In this document: in pieces, positions 1 through 6,867 of the stretch
Layout of the letters: each line of letters starts with the position of its first letter
How positions within the stretch are numbered: the stretch's first letter is position 1
Assembly: GCF_028693495.1 (NCBI RefSeq)
Contig: NZ_JAQUVG010000026.1
Coordinates: 1-37,073, forward strand
Reading direction: 5' to 3'
DNA: 37,073 nt
From: Zoogloea sp.
GTDB taxonomy: Bacteria > Pseudomonadota > Gammaproteobacteria > Burkholderiales > Rhodocyclaceae
Notes under the pieces: generated by a model
Told to the model about the DNA's origin: nothing
The model's input: only the letters and a program-made list of their open reading frames with translations
The model's database searches: none
Translations under genes and position numbers: made by a program

Positions 1-53
1 ATCGAGACGACGACACCTTCTTCCTTGAGTCCCTGGCGGATCGTCTCGATCAC
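1..53 (-). CDS. IS3-type transposase OrfB, N-terminal start only (partial)
   Basis: The reading frame opens at a GTG at 53-51, which overlaps the orfA TGA stop by 2 bp, and gives VIETIRQGLKEEGVVVS before the window edge. An OrfB beginning with M/V-IETIRQGL directly after OrfA is the usual arrangement in this IS3 subgroup. OrfB carries the DDE integrase core. Only 17 codons are visible, so it cannot be said whether the copy is intact. Confidence 0.6.
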   Translation of the reverse strand, partial: MIETIRQGLKEEGVVVS

Positions 54-364
54 TTCTCGTCCTCGCCCAGCAGGGACTGCAATTTTTTTCGGGCACGCAG
101 CTCCAGCATCGCTTCCCCGTAGGCTTCTTGCAGTTGCTTGATCTGCTTCTCGTACTGCTCCCGGATGTCCAATGGGTTGGCACGCAGCGCGTTCTCCATG
201 CCCCGCTTCGCCTCGTCGATCCAGGTCTCGATCTCGGACGGAGGCAGATCATAAGAACGGCTGGCCTCTGCTACCGTCGTCTTCCCCTGCAGGATTTCCA
301 TCACCAACGCGCTCTTGCGCTTGGCTGTCCAGCGTTTGATTTCGTCTTCCATGACCGTACTCAT
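50..364 (-). CDS. IS3-family transposase OrfA (helix-turn-helix)
   Basis: This 104-residue protein has the usual size and make-up of an IS3 OrfA. A basic N-terminal half carries a helix-turn-helix (about residues 18-50, with ALVMEILQGKTTVAEASRSY and the LPPSEIETWIDEA recognition region). A charged coiled-coil C-terminal half follows (DIREQYEKQIKQLQEAYGEA), which in this family mediates multimerisation with OrfB. The ATG at 364 is preceded on the minus strand by GAAAGGAACGACAG, a plausible ribosome binding site. OrfB follows with a small overlap, so translation is probably coupled or frameshifted. The frame is intact. It sits next to fragments of at least three other IS types and probably landed in an older orfB. 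Confidence 0.75.
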   Translation of the reverse strand: MSTVMEDEIKRWTAKRKSALVMEILQGKTTVAEASRSYDLPPSEIETWIDEAKRGMENALRANPLDIREQYEKQIKQLQEAYGEAMLELRARKKLQSLLGEDEK

Positions 365-416
365 CTGTCGTTCCTTTCAAGGTTAACACCTGAGCAGGAT
401 TTCACTGGGTCAATAC

Positions 417-974
417 AATGAGACCGATGCGGCCGAACACGCTGCCCATCTGGTTCGCCGGACCGCGCTGGCTGAAGGTATTGCCGCCCTGGCTGACAAG
501 CCTGTCCTCCACGGTGACAACGGCGCGACGCTCAAAGCCACCACGGTGCTGGCCATGCTGCACTGGCTGGGCATCAAACCCTCGTACTCGCGGCCTCGCG
601 TCAGCGACGACAACGCCTATGCCGAGGCGCTGTTCCGCACCGCCAAATACCGGCCCGAGTTTCCGGCAAGGGGCTTTGAGGATCTGGCGGCGGCGCGCGC
701 GTGGGCCAGTCACTTTGTGCACTGGTACAACGTCGAGCATCGTCACAGCGGCATGCGCTACGTGAGCCCGGCCCAGCGTCATGCCGGTGCCGACCAGGCC
801 ATTCTGGCCGCGCGTCACGCGCTGTATGTCGAGGCCCGCGAGCGCCACCCAGCGCGCTGGTCACGCCACACCCGAAACTGGTCTCCTGCCGGCCCGGTGA
901 CGCTCAATCCAGAGCGGGAATCCGTCGTCGCCATGGCAATCGGCACCACGAATAGACAGCCTTTGGCTTCATGA
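417..974 (+). pseudogene. IS3-family OrfB transposase, C-terminal fragment
   Basis: An open frame of about 185 codons without a start reads NETDAAEHAAHLVRRTALAEG, then PVLHGDNGATLKATTVLAM, then SDDNAYAEALFRTAKYRPEF, and near the end HWYNVEHRHSGMRYVSPAQR. These are the middle and end of an rve integrase core: HGDNG holds the second catalytic Asp, and the DNAYAEALFRT segment holds the Glu. The first Asp and the N-terminal half are missing. The fragment abuts the outer end of the minus-strand IS3 element at about 417, so that element probably inserted here or a deletion joined the two. The C-terminus looks complete (stop at 972-974). It is non-functional as it stands. Confidence 0.75.
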
Positions 975-996
975 CTCAGGTGGCAACTATCTTGAC

Positions 997-1159
997 GCGC
1001 GCCGGAATCCTTGCCTCCGCAATCTTCCCGCTCAACACCAGCGTCCTGGAGGGCGTGAATAACCGGACCAAGGTCATCAAGCGCATTGCCTACGGTTTCT
1101 GCGACGCAGCCTACTTCTTCCTGAAGATCAAGGCCGCCTTTCCCGGAAAGGTGCGATGA
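997..1159 (+). pseudogene. ISL3-family transposase, C-terminal fragment
   Basis: The frame ending at 1159 contains FPLNTSVLEGVNNRTKVIKR followed by IAYGFCDAAYFFLKIKAAFPG. This is the characteristic end of ISL3 (IS204/IS1001/IS1165) transposases, with the catalytic Glu in LEGVNN. Only about 53 codons remain. Homology starts at about 1000, directly after the 12-mer AACTATCTTGAC (985-996), which recurs at another IS-fragment junction at 4167-4178. The upstream ATG at 971 belongs to unrelated sequence. This is a relic with no function. Confidence 0.75.
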
Positions 1160-1177
1160 ACCTATTTAAGGGCCGGG

Positions 1178-2161
1178 TTAATAGGAAATTGTTTCACCTA
1201 CTGTTTCGAGTAGTTTTTCAAGTGCTTGTGCAAAGGCCTCTTTTTGATCTGGTTTCACTGTAATGGATAATTCGAAAAATTCGTCTTTTTGTTTTAAAAG
1301 ACCATTTTTATAAATTATTTTACGCAAATTTGTAGAGGAAGTTTTTTTTGTATTTGCACGGCCAAGACTTTGAACCTGACTAATAAGCCAAGCTTGTGTT
1401 TTTTCTTCTGATGCGAACTTAATTGCCAAGCTGGTGCATTTTCTGGGTCCAACAGCGAGCACTGCCTTATTTAAATGATATGCAACGGTCGCAGAGAATT
1501 TTCCTGGTTTTTCTTTGATTATATCAATAATATCTGGAGGTAATTTTGCAAATGATCGGTAAAAACTCATTTGTGTTTCACTGACTTTTGCATTTTTTGC
1601 AACAGCCGCCGCAGTCGTTCCTTTAGATATTATTTTTTCATAGAACATAGCTCGATCAAGATCAGAATGTTGTGCTCGCTCTTCATTTTGTTGATATCCA
1701 AACCATGCAGCCTCTTCAACATTAAGATTTTCATGAATTTCCGCAAGCAATTCTGAAGATACATCATAGAACTTGCATGCCTGAACTCGGGTCCAGCCAT
1801 CACAAATTATGAAACGCCCGGCTGATTCAGGATTTGGAATAACATGAATTGGGTCATGTTGTCCTTGTGTCCTTAAGGCTTCTGCTCGTTCCCGAATCAT
1901 CTCGCTGGTATAAATTGTACGAGGGGCTAAGGGATTGGAGTCAATCAGATTGATATCAATCATTCTGAGTAATCGTTGATGTTCGTCTTTTTTTATCGTC
2001 AATTCATCAACATATTTTTGATCTTTAAGAACTTCTTCCAAAGATTTGTTTGGGCCGGTAGGCGGTTTTGTCATGATCATGCCTACGTTCTGTTTTGACC
2101 TTTCTGCTCTCAATTGAGCTGCAAATTCCTCTTCAGAAATTGACTTTGAAGATTTTGTCAT
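1178..2161 (-). CDS. parB: ParB-family plasmid partition protein
   Basis: This 327-residue centromere-binding partition protein works with the ATPase encoded just upstream. The N-terminal 60 residues are charged and flexible. A ParB/Spo0J nuclease-like fold follows (about residues 70-170), with SNPLAPR, the GRFIICDGWTRVQACKFY segment in place of the classical GERR box, and NEERAQHSDLDRAMFYEKII. A helix-turn-helix (about residues 185-215, TTAAAVAKNAKVSETQMSFY) should bind parS. Its ATG shares one base with the parA stop (TGATG), so the two genes are translationally coupled. The gene is visibly AT-rich and poor in the GC-ending codons of the genes beyond 7 kb, which points to foreign origin. 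No parS was recognised with confidence; the 20-bp palindrome at 4417-4436 is one candidate. Confidence 0.85.
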   Translation of the reverse strand: MTKSSKSISEEEFAAQLRAERSKQNVGMIMTKPPTGPNKSLEEVLKDQKYVDELTIKKDEHQRLLRMIDINLIDSNPLAPRTIYTSEMIRERAEALRTQGQHDPIHVIPNPESAGRFIICDGWTRVQACKFYDVSSELLAEIHENLNVEEAAWFGYQQNEERAQHSDLDRAMFYEKIISKGTTAAAVAKNAKVSETQMSFYRSFAKLPPDIIDIIKEKPGKFSATVAYHLNKAVLAVGPRKCTSLAIKFASEEKTQAWLISQVQSLGRANTKKTSSTNLRKIIYKNGLLKQKDEFFELSITVKPDQKEAFAQALEKLLETVGETISY

Positions 2162-3237
2162 CAGATCATCTCCATTTTGTGCAAAATTTCTTTACCTACT
2201 TTATGAATTTGTTCTGCTGCAGTTCCAGTTGGTTTAGCCAGAACCAATGGAGGTTGTACATCTTCTTCAGAAAGTGTTTTTGGGAATTCTTCACTTCTAT
2301 GAATCATCACATTTAGAAGAGAACCTGGATATTCTGAAGAAAGTTTACTGACCTGGCTATAAACCCGAAGCCTGTTTGGAAGGTGGAAGTTACCTATCAT
2401 TATCATTTCTGGACTTCTTCCGAAGTCGTCACGCATATCTTGAAGGACTGATGAAAGATATGAAACTGCTTTTGTCGAATAACGTTCCAGTGATACCGGT
2501 GCTAGAACATAATCTGATGAAAGAAGAGCGCCCCGTGTCATTCTATTTTTAGCTGGAGCGGCATCAAAAATTACTATATCGTAATTCGAAATATTGAAGT
2601 ATTCATTTTTTGATGAAAGACCTTCTGAAATAAGTGCAGCGATTTTAAGATCACTTTTTTTTCCTTCAAGAGCATCATAAGTCAGGATTGTATCCAGCCT
2701 ATCAAGAGTTAAGTCTGATGGTATCAAGTGAGGTCCTGACGCACCGAAGGGCATTTTTAGAACGTCTTCCAGTTTCATCCGCCCACCCGGCCATCCAGGA
2801 ACCAGGTGCCCAAAGTGATGCTTAACTACTCTCTCAAAAGGTATTTCAAGTTCTTCTGCTTCTTCATCAGTGATTTCAGAATCGTATCCAAAAGATAGAG
2901 TCAGATTTGCTTGAAAGTCGAGATCTATTACTAATGTTTTCAAACCCATTAAAGAAAATACACACGCTAAGTTAGCTGCCAGTGTTGTTTTCCCTACACC
3001 CCCTTTTGGTGCGTACACAGTAATGACTCTCTTTTTTTTGATCTTTATTTTTGGTTTATTTTCTTGTCGCCAGGAAGCAATGTCAAAAATGTTCTCGATG
3101 GTGAATTGGCGAGTTTTTGGCCCGTTTGTCTGTCTTGCTACTTTTACACCAGCTTCGTCAACGTACCGTCTTACAGAATCTACTGTTGTCTCCAGTAGTT
3201 TGGCTGCAGCTTGAACCTTGTAAATTGTCTTGAACAT
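2161..3237 (-). CDS. parA: ParA-family partition ATPase with N-terminal HTH
   Basis: This 358-residue Walker-type ATPase moves plasmid copies over the nucleoid together with ParB. Residues about 1-60 form a MerR-like helix-turn-helix (YKVQAAAKLLETTVDSVRRY), the type Ia layout that lets ParA repress its own operon. The deviant Walker A box KGGVGKTT lies at about residues 78-85, VIDLDFQANLT (A' box) at about 103-113, and the IVIFDAAPAKN segment is the Walker B region. The length fits type Ia rather than the short type Ib. The leader reads AGAAAGACACAAA before the ATG. A TATACT box lies about 50 bp upstream. Codon use is AT-rich like parB and unlike the GC-rich flanks. Confidence 0.88.
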   Translation of the reverse strand: MFKTIYKVQAAAKLLETTVDSVRRYVDEAGVKVARQTNGPKTRQFTIENIFDIASWRQENKPKIKIKKKRVITVYAPKGGVGKTTLAANLACVFSLMGLKTLVIDLDFQANLTLSFGYDSEITDEEAEELEIPFERVVKHHFGHLVPGWPGGRMKLEDVLKMPFGASGPHLIPSDLTLDRLDTILTYDALEGKKSDLKIAALISEGLSSKNEYFNISNYDIVIFDAAPAKNRMTRGALLSSDYVLAPVSLERYSTKAVSYLSSVLQDMRDDFGRSPEMIMIGNFHLPNRLRVYSQVSKLSSEYPGSLLNVMIHRSEEFPKTLSEEDVQPPLVLAKPTGTAAEQIHKVGKEILHKMEMI

Positions 3238-3285
3238 TTTGTGTCTTTCTGAATTATTGTCAGCGTGCTTATGCTTGGGGACAAG

Positions 3286-3313
3286 AGTATATTTTGCTAG
3301 TTTTTTAACTTAA
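3286..3313 (-). promoter_or_regulatory. Candidate parAB promoter
   Basis: On the minus strand a TATACT -10 box (3291-3286) is preceded, after a 16-bp spacer, by TTAAGT (3313-3308), a weak -35 match. The -35 lies inside an imperfect inverted repeat of T- and A-runs (3300-3317), which could be where the ParA N-terminal HTH binds. The -10 box is good, the -35 poor. The surroundings are AT-rich, so chance matches are likely. Confidence 0.35.
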
Positions 3314-3444
3314 AAACAATTTTTTTCCTTGCAAATATATGGAAATCATAGATTGTCCGGACTTGTTGTATGTGATCTCTCCGGTTTCATTGCTCGGCGC
3401 GCTCTAGACTGAAGTGCAACACCCCGATTTGGTAGGGTGTACGC

Positions 3445-4080
3445 ATGGGACATCACTACAGTCAGTTGTCGATGGACGAACGCAATCAAATTCATCGGTG
3501 TAAGAACGAGGGATGGAGTCTTCGGGCAATTGCCCGAAGACTCCATCGGCCGACGTCCGCGGTGTCGCGCGAAGTAGCGCGCAACACGATTGGCAAGAGC
3601 TACGATGCCGCCCGTGCAGAGCGCGCGACGCTGGCGCGCAGGCGGCGCGGAACGATCAAACTGAAGATCGGCTCCGTGCTGCTGAACCGGGTTTGTGCCC
3701 TGATGGCAGAGAACTGGTCGCCGGAGCAGGTTGCGGGCAGACTGCGGCGGATGAACCCCGACAATCCGAGCTTGCATGTCTCGTACGAGACGATCTACTG
3801 CGCCATCTATGCCCTGCCACGGGGCGAGCTGCGCAGCGAACTGATTGCCCAATTGCGCTTCGCCCACAAGGCGCGAATGCCCCGCACACAGGGCCAGGAC
3901 AGGCGCGGCACCTTGCCGAACATGACCTCCATCCATCTACGCCCTATAGAGGTCGCGGCCCGCCTTGTGCCTGGGCACTGGGAAGGGGATCACATCAAGG
4001 GGCCGGGCAACCGCAGTGCCGTGGGCACCCTGGTGGAGCGCAAGAGCCGCTACCTGATGCTGGTCAAGCTGCGTGACGGT
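3445..4080 (+). pseudogene. IS30-family transposase, C-terminally truncated
   Basis: The protein starts MGHHYSQLSMDERNQIHR, typical of IS30 transposases. The N-terminal HTH (WSLRAIARRLHRPTSAVSRE) is followed by a second DNA-binding region (ENWSPEQVAGRL, then HVSYETIYCAIY) and the start of the DDE core with the first Asp in HWEGDHIKG. Homology stops after ERKSRYLMLVKL at about 4075, so the second Asp and the Glu are missing and the element must be inactive. The frame runs on to 4233 through unrelated sequence. A short inverted repeat (ACACCC/GGGTGT, 3419-3440) lies just before the ATG, and the sequence TGAAGTGCAACACCCCG probably belongs to the left end of the element. From 4079 to 4168 another frame gives an unrecognised C-terminal-like tail ending EGFFRAD. 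Confidence 0.8.
3512..3547 (+). repeat. Perfect 36-bp palindrome inside the IS30 transposase gene
   Basis: Two 18-base arms meet with no spacer. The left arm GATGGAGTCTTCGGGCAA is followed at once by its exact reverse complement. The bases just outside (G at 3511 and G at 3548) do not pair. The palindrome encodes part of the HTH (WSLRAIARRLHR), so it coexists with a normal protein sequence. In RNA it would form a strong hairpin about 70 bases into the coding region. Confidence 0.95.
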
Positions 4081-4179
4081 GCACCGGAAACTGGAAGATC
4101 AGGCAAGGGCTCAACCGCGCGCAGGCCGCGTGGGGAAAGGCTCCGAGGGGTTCTTCAGGGCCGACTAACTATCTTGACT

Positions 4180-4263
4180 GGTGCCAGAAGCTTCCGGGAT
4201 GTACTCAAGCATCTCCGAGATCTCTTTCCCTAGGAGCTTGAAGGCGCCGCGGGGTGTCGGCCG
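4180..4263 (-). pseudogene. IS66-family transposase scrap
   Basis: On the minus strand a short frame reads GAFKLLGKEISEMLEYIPE. It matches the pattern of the zinc-binding region of IS66 TnpC proteins (CGG-x-L-x-x-LGEDVSEMLEYVP). It loses homology on both sides within about 25 codons, so it is a small relic. The break on the left lies right after a second copy of the 12-mer AACTATCTTGAC (4167-4178). The call rests on one conserved stretch. Confidence 0.5.
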
Positions 4264-4416
4264 TCTTGGGGGTCTTTGGCCGTCAGACCGGTAGCAAGCG
4301 ACGACAAATTGAATATTTCAGAGTCGACTAATTTTACCAGGGGTGGGCGTGTGGGGTTTTTCGAGGCGCCGGATTGTTCAGGCCAGACTAGTTCGTTGTG
4401 ACGTTGTATACATATA

Positions 4417-4436
4417 GTAAACAAAGCTTTGTTTAC
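4417..4436 (+). promoter_or_regulatory. 20-bp perfect palindrome, operator- or parS-like
   Basis: GTAAACAAAGCTTTGTTTAC is its own reverse complement. It lies between the IS debris and the first iteron, next to another small palindrome (GTATAC, 4406-4411). Position and perfect symmetry suggest a binding site for a dimeric protein such as ParB, the HTH of ParA, or Rep. I found no second copy by eye. Confidence 0.45.
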
Positions 4437-4479
4437 CACTCCATTTTTTATTTTTAAATCAATTACTTAATCCTTTAAA

Positions 4480-5229
4480 GGTGACGCTTTTTGGGGGCTT
4501 CAATCATGGTTAGGTGATAGGTATTGGGGGTTTAAGGTGATGTTGTTTGGGGTTAACAGGTGATTGAAATTGGGGTTGTTTTTTTAAATCATTGAATTAA
4601 TTGTAAATTTTTACAAAAAGGTGATCTTTTTTGGGGTTTAAGGTGACATGTTTTGGTTACAGGCTTACATCGTTCGGTGATTGAAATTGGGGGTTGAATT
4701 TCAATTTTTTTGGTTGTTTTTTTTAAACAATTGATTTTACTGAAAAAATTATTTTTGGGTGACTGGTTTTGGTGATTCATCTAGGAGATGTTTGTCTCAC
4801 ATTGGTGATCTGTTTTGGGGGTTGCTGCATCTTGTCTTGTTTGCATTCTGTAGGTGAGTGATTTTGGGTGTTCACGATGACTTGTTTGGTGCTGTCAGTT
4901 GCCGAAAGGTGAGAGCTTTTGGGTGCTGATACTAGATAGCTGATTTTCTGGGGTTTTGTGTTTTCAGGGTGATTTCCGGCGTTATCGATCCTGTTCGTGA
5001 CTTGGTGCTCATTCTGTTCATACAGGTGTCTTGGTGAGTGATTTTGGGGGTTTGTTGAGAGTTCTTGGTGAGAAAATTTGGGGGTGGTTCCTGCCTGGAG
5101 TCCTTTGTTTAGGAATGTAAGGTGATCTATTTTGGGGGTTTTTTTATGTATTTGATTTAATTAAATTTTATATTTAAAACTTAAAAATATTGGTGTCCTT
5201 GACACAAAGGTGATCTCCGATAAATAAGT
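4480..5229 (+). repeat. Iteron array, probable replication origin (oriV)
   Basis: About 15 directly repeated 21-bp units follow GGTGAT-NNN-TTTTGGGGGTT. They start near 4480, 4513, 4536, 4559, 4620, 4642, 4676, 4758, 4804, 4853, 4908, 5033, 5067 and 5121. Weaker copies or half-sites lie near 4938, 4968 and 5209. Many start-to-start distances are about 22-23, 33-34, 46 or 55 bp, close to multiples of a helical turn; others are not. AT-rich tracts at 4573-4619, 4696-4756 and 5141-5190 could be the unwinding element. The plus strand is strongly biased to G and T. The array ends just before a Rep_3 initiator gene, the standard layout of iteron plasmids. There are no genes in this stretch. Confidence 0.88.
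5199..5227 (+). promoter_or_regulatory. Candidate rep promoter overlapping an iteron half-site
   Basis: A consensus TTGACA (5199-5204) is followed after 16-17 bp by an AT-rich -10 (TAAATA/AAATAA, 5221-5227). The spacer holds GGTGATCTCC (5209-5218), the first half of an iteron. Rep binding there would block the promoter, as in other iteron plasmids. The -35 is strong, the -10 weak. Confidence 0.5.
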
Positions 5230-5295
5230 TGTTGTCACCAAAACGCGATGCTACAGTACCGAGCATTAAATGTAGATTGGCGTATCGGAGGGCGG

Positions 5296-6720
5296 ATGGG
5301 TAGAAAGAAAGGGGTTCCGGACAATCTGACCGAAGAGTTGCCTGGTATGGCTAGCCTGGACTCTCATCCTCATCACGAGGAAGTGGATTTTCGTAAGGCT
5401 GTTGAGGCGCTGGCGATCAAACCTCGGGCTGGCAAGCTGCTCTTGCTTACCCGCAAGTTCTACAACGTGCTGTTGGCCGAGGCTCAAACCCAAGGGGCTG
5501 ATATCCAGATATACAGAGCACCCTTGTCCAGGGTGTGCAAGCTTACGGATTTTGACAGTAAGAACATGGACGTGGTCAAAGACCATTTCCGGCGTATGGC
5601 CAGCACCACAGTGGAGTGGAGCACGGGTGCAAAAGGCGCTCGTCGCTGGGGTACGACGCAGCTTGTTGGTATCGAAGTGATCGAGGAGGGTAACCGCTGT
5701 TGGGTTCAATGGGAGTTCCCCGCGATGATCAAGGACAAACTCCTTGCGCCCAACACTTACACACGCCTCTCCCTGAAAATGCAAAATGAGTACAGGACGA
5801 GTTCCGGACTTGCCTTGTATGAGATCTGCATGCGTTACGTAGACTCGCCAGGCAAGCTTACAATGCGTTTGCCTTGGGAAGAGTGGCGCCCGATACTGAC
5901 AGGCGTTCCCGACAGTGAGCTCGAAGGCAATGCGTACAAGGAGTACAAGTACTTCAAGCGTGATGTCCTCAAGCCTGCCTATGAGGAAGTAAACTCAAAG
6001 GGACACCTTCAAGTTGGCTTGATTGAGCACAAGATTGGCCGTGCGGTGAAGGAGGTTCAGTTTTCTGTAGAAAGGGCCAGGGATTTTGCGGTGCTTGAGG
6101 ATGCACGCCAAGTAGATGTCAGTCTGATTGTCCGGCTTCAGGAACTTGGGTTCACTCAAATTCAGGCAGAAAAAATCTACGAAGAAGCCGATGAGCAGAA
6201 AGTCAGGCGAACACTTGATTACGTAGAGGAGCGGATTCGTCAGTCCAAGCCGCCCATTGACAATCCCCTTGGTTATTTCAAGACTGCGCTCAAGAACAAC
6301 TATGCAGATGCTGCCAGGGTGACCGATGCGCCAAAGGTGGTCAAGCCTGCCGCACGCACTCGAAAAGCGGCACCAACAGCCCCTCCACGGGACCAGAAGC
6401 CTGTTGCAGCTCCCAGGCACGAAGAACTCATCAAGCGGCTCGAGGAGGCCTGGTGGGTGGAGCAGCGCCACAAGGCGCTAAATAACTACGAATCCATGGG
6501 GGTGGAAGAACAGGCCACCCGGAGAGCTGCCTTTGAAGCGAGTGGCCAGCTCACCCCTCTTCTGACCAAACACTGGAAGAAGGATGGCCTGAAAAACAAG
6601 TTGTGTGCGGTTTCCTTCCAGAAATGGCTGGTTCGCGATTTGAAGACCCCTCCCGAACTTGAGCTCGTTCATTTTGGTCTCCAGGCGGGTTTGCTTGGAG
6701 CAACCCAGGCGGCAGAGTGA
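5296..6720 (+). CDS. Rep_3-type plasmid replication initiator
   Basis: The product (474 residues from this start) resembles initiators of the RepB/Rep_3 (PF01051) type, which bind iterons and open the origin. The first winged-helix region spans about residues 30-200, with AGKLLLLTRKFYNVLLAEAQ, LSRVCKLTDFDSKNMDVVKD and SLKMQNEYRTSSGLALYEIC. The second winged helix includes EYKYFKRDVLKPAYEEVNSK. Beyond about residue 330 there is a long extension, rich in Pro and Ala then charged, not found in short Rep_3 proteins. I chose the ATG at 5296 because GGAGGG lies just before it. An in-frame ATG at 5248 has no ribosome binding site and lies very close to the predicted transcription start. An iteron half-site in the promoter suggests autorepression. 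Confidence 0.85.
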   Translation: MGRKKGVPDNLTEELPGMASLDSHPHHEEVDFRKAVEALAIKPRAGKLLLLTRKFYNVLLAEAQTQGADIQIYRAPLSRVCKLTDFDSKNMDVVKDHFRRMASTTVEWSTGAKGARRWGTTQLVGIEVIEEGNRCWVQWEFPAMIKDKLLAPNTYTRLSLKMQNEYRTSSGLALYEICMRYVDSPGKLTMRLPWEEWRPILTGVPDSELEGNAYKEYKYFKRDVLKPAYEEVNSKGHLQVGLIEHKIGRAVKEVQFSVERARDFAVLEDARQVDVSLIVRLQELGFTQIQAEKIYEEADEQKVRRTLDYVEERIRQSKPPIDNPLGYFKTALKNNYADAARVTDAPKVVKPAARTRKAAPTAPPRDQKPVAAPRHEELIKRLEEAWWVEQRHKALNNYESMGVEEQATRRAAFEASGQLTPLLTKHWKKDGLKNKLCAVSFQKWLVRDLKTPPELELVHFGLQAGLLGATQAAE

Positions 6721-6795
6721 AGGTAACCGGCTGGGCTGGATATTCTTGTCATTTTTTTCGCACCTGTTGTGACCCATGTGAAGCTTTTAAGCCTG

Positions 6796-6827
6796 CATCA
6801 GGTCAGGACTTCGGGTCCTTCCTGGTG
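6796..6827 (+). ncRNA. Hairpin between rep and the ProQ/FinO gene
   Basis: CATCAGG, a 2-base bulge, AGGAC, the loop TTCGG, GTCCT, one unpaired T and CCTGGTG form a two-part stem. No T-run follows, so it is not a classical terminator. It could end rep mRNA, protect its 3' end, or serve as a structured leader of the downstream ProQ/FinO gene, whose family binds such RNA stems. Confidence 0.5.
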
Positions 6828-6867
6828 CTAACATCCTCACGTTGAATCATTTCCCTCCCAATACATC

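Larger units (their letters stand above)
1..417 (-). mobile_element. IS3-family element, partial; one end in the window
   Basis: This is the orfA end of an IS3-type element that runs off the left edge of the window. Reading the minus strand, orfA is preceded by a short leader. The sequence beginning TGTATTGACCCA at 417 looks like the element's outer end. The position is inferred because an unrelated reading frame (an older orfB) resumes exactly at 417-420. The other terminal repeat lies outside the window, so the terminus cannot be confirmed by pairing. Confidence 0.6.

Noticed and set aside
4230-4439. A 69-codon minus-strand frame before the iterons
   Set aside because: No family features, runs into the IS66-like scrap in another frame, and crosses the palindrome at 4417-4436.
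4480-5145. G-quadruplexes from the repeated GGGG/GGGGG runs
   Set aside because: The G-runs are 15 or more bases apart, one per iteron, so no canonical quadruplex spacing is met.
4480-5229. CRISPR array
   Set aside because: Repeats are degenerate, unevenly spaced and lack unique spacers of constant length; no cas genes are present. Iterons explain them.
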